Assembly (NCBI GenBank): GCA_948465625.1
Contig: CAOJXM010000078.1
Span: forward strand, 1 to 5,609
DNA length: 5,609 nucleotides
Reading direction: 5' to 3'
Source: an uncultured Clostridium sp.
GTDB taxonomy: Bacteria; Bacillota; Clostridia; TANB77; CAG-508
This document shows positions 5,575-5,609 of this stretch, in pieces. The notes below the pieces were generated by a model. That model was given only the letters and a program-made list of their open reading frames with translations, had not been told where the DNA came from and did no database searches. Position 1 is the stretch's first letter. Each line of letters begins with the position of its first letter. The position numbers and the translations under genes were made by a program.

Positions 5575-5609
5575 AAAGGAGCGGCTTTTTAAGCTGGATA
5601 CTCCGAACA
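5571..5609 (+). CDS. possible start of a further gene, cut by the window edge
   Basis: From ATG 5571 thirteen codons (MKRSGFLSWILRT) stay open to the edge. The basic start and hydrophobic stretch could begin a membrane or exported protein; a SipW-type signal peptidase often neighbours TasA-like genes, but nothing here identifies one. The ATG lacks its own ribosome binding site except through the overlapping 11-codon frame. Too short for a firm call. Confidence 0.25.
   Translation, partial: MKRSGFLSWILRT

Noticed and set aside
1..5609. CRISPR array, tRNA, rRNA or insertion-sequence transposase
   Set aside because: No regularly spaced direct repeats, no recognised RNA gene and no transposase motif were seen on either strand.

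Overview
The window suggests a low-GC Gram-positive bacterium of the Clostridia type. The plus strand is A-rich, TTA, AGA and CAA dominate the codons, ribosome binding sites are strong (AGGAG, GAGGTGAG, GGTGGTGA), two genes start at GTG, and the cell-wall genes match the Bacillota division (dcw) order. No species can be named from this sequence.

Positions 1-2040 hold the left part of a dcw cluster. An A-rich leader with a perfect 12-bp hairpin precedes rsmH (16S rRNA methyltransferase) and an ftsL-like divisome gene, which form a two-gene operon. That operon ends in a 15-bp terminator hairpin that contains the ftsL stop codon. A 48-codon gene of unknown function then lies on the opposite strand, with its own consensus promoter and a codon use and GC content unlike its neighbours. 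It separates ftsL from the penicillin-binding protein gene that usually follows directly.

Positions 2041-3782 encode an FtsI/SpoVD-type transpeptidase with all three catalytic motifs. Its reading frame leaves the family pattern just after the GEGGH motif and stops, so the end of the transpeptidase domain is missing. Nothing typical of the dcw cluster follows.

Positions 3783-5609 hold a surface-protein cassette: a prepilin-like protein with an Ig-like tail, then a SipW-type/TasA-camelysin-like secreted protein with two related modules. Each is split by what looks like the loss of a single base. A strong terminator follows the second gene, and a short overlapping ORF and the start of another ORF run to the edge.

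The first half therefore makes parts of the division and peptidoglycan machinery, and the second half would make surface filament or matrix components. The break in the transpeptidase gene marks where the two meet. Rearrangement, gene decay or an assembly error could explain the three damaged genes; the sequence alone does not decide.
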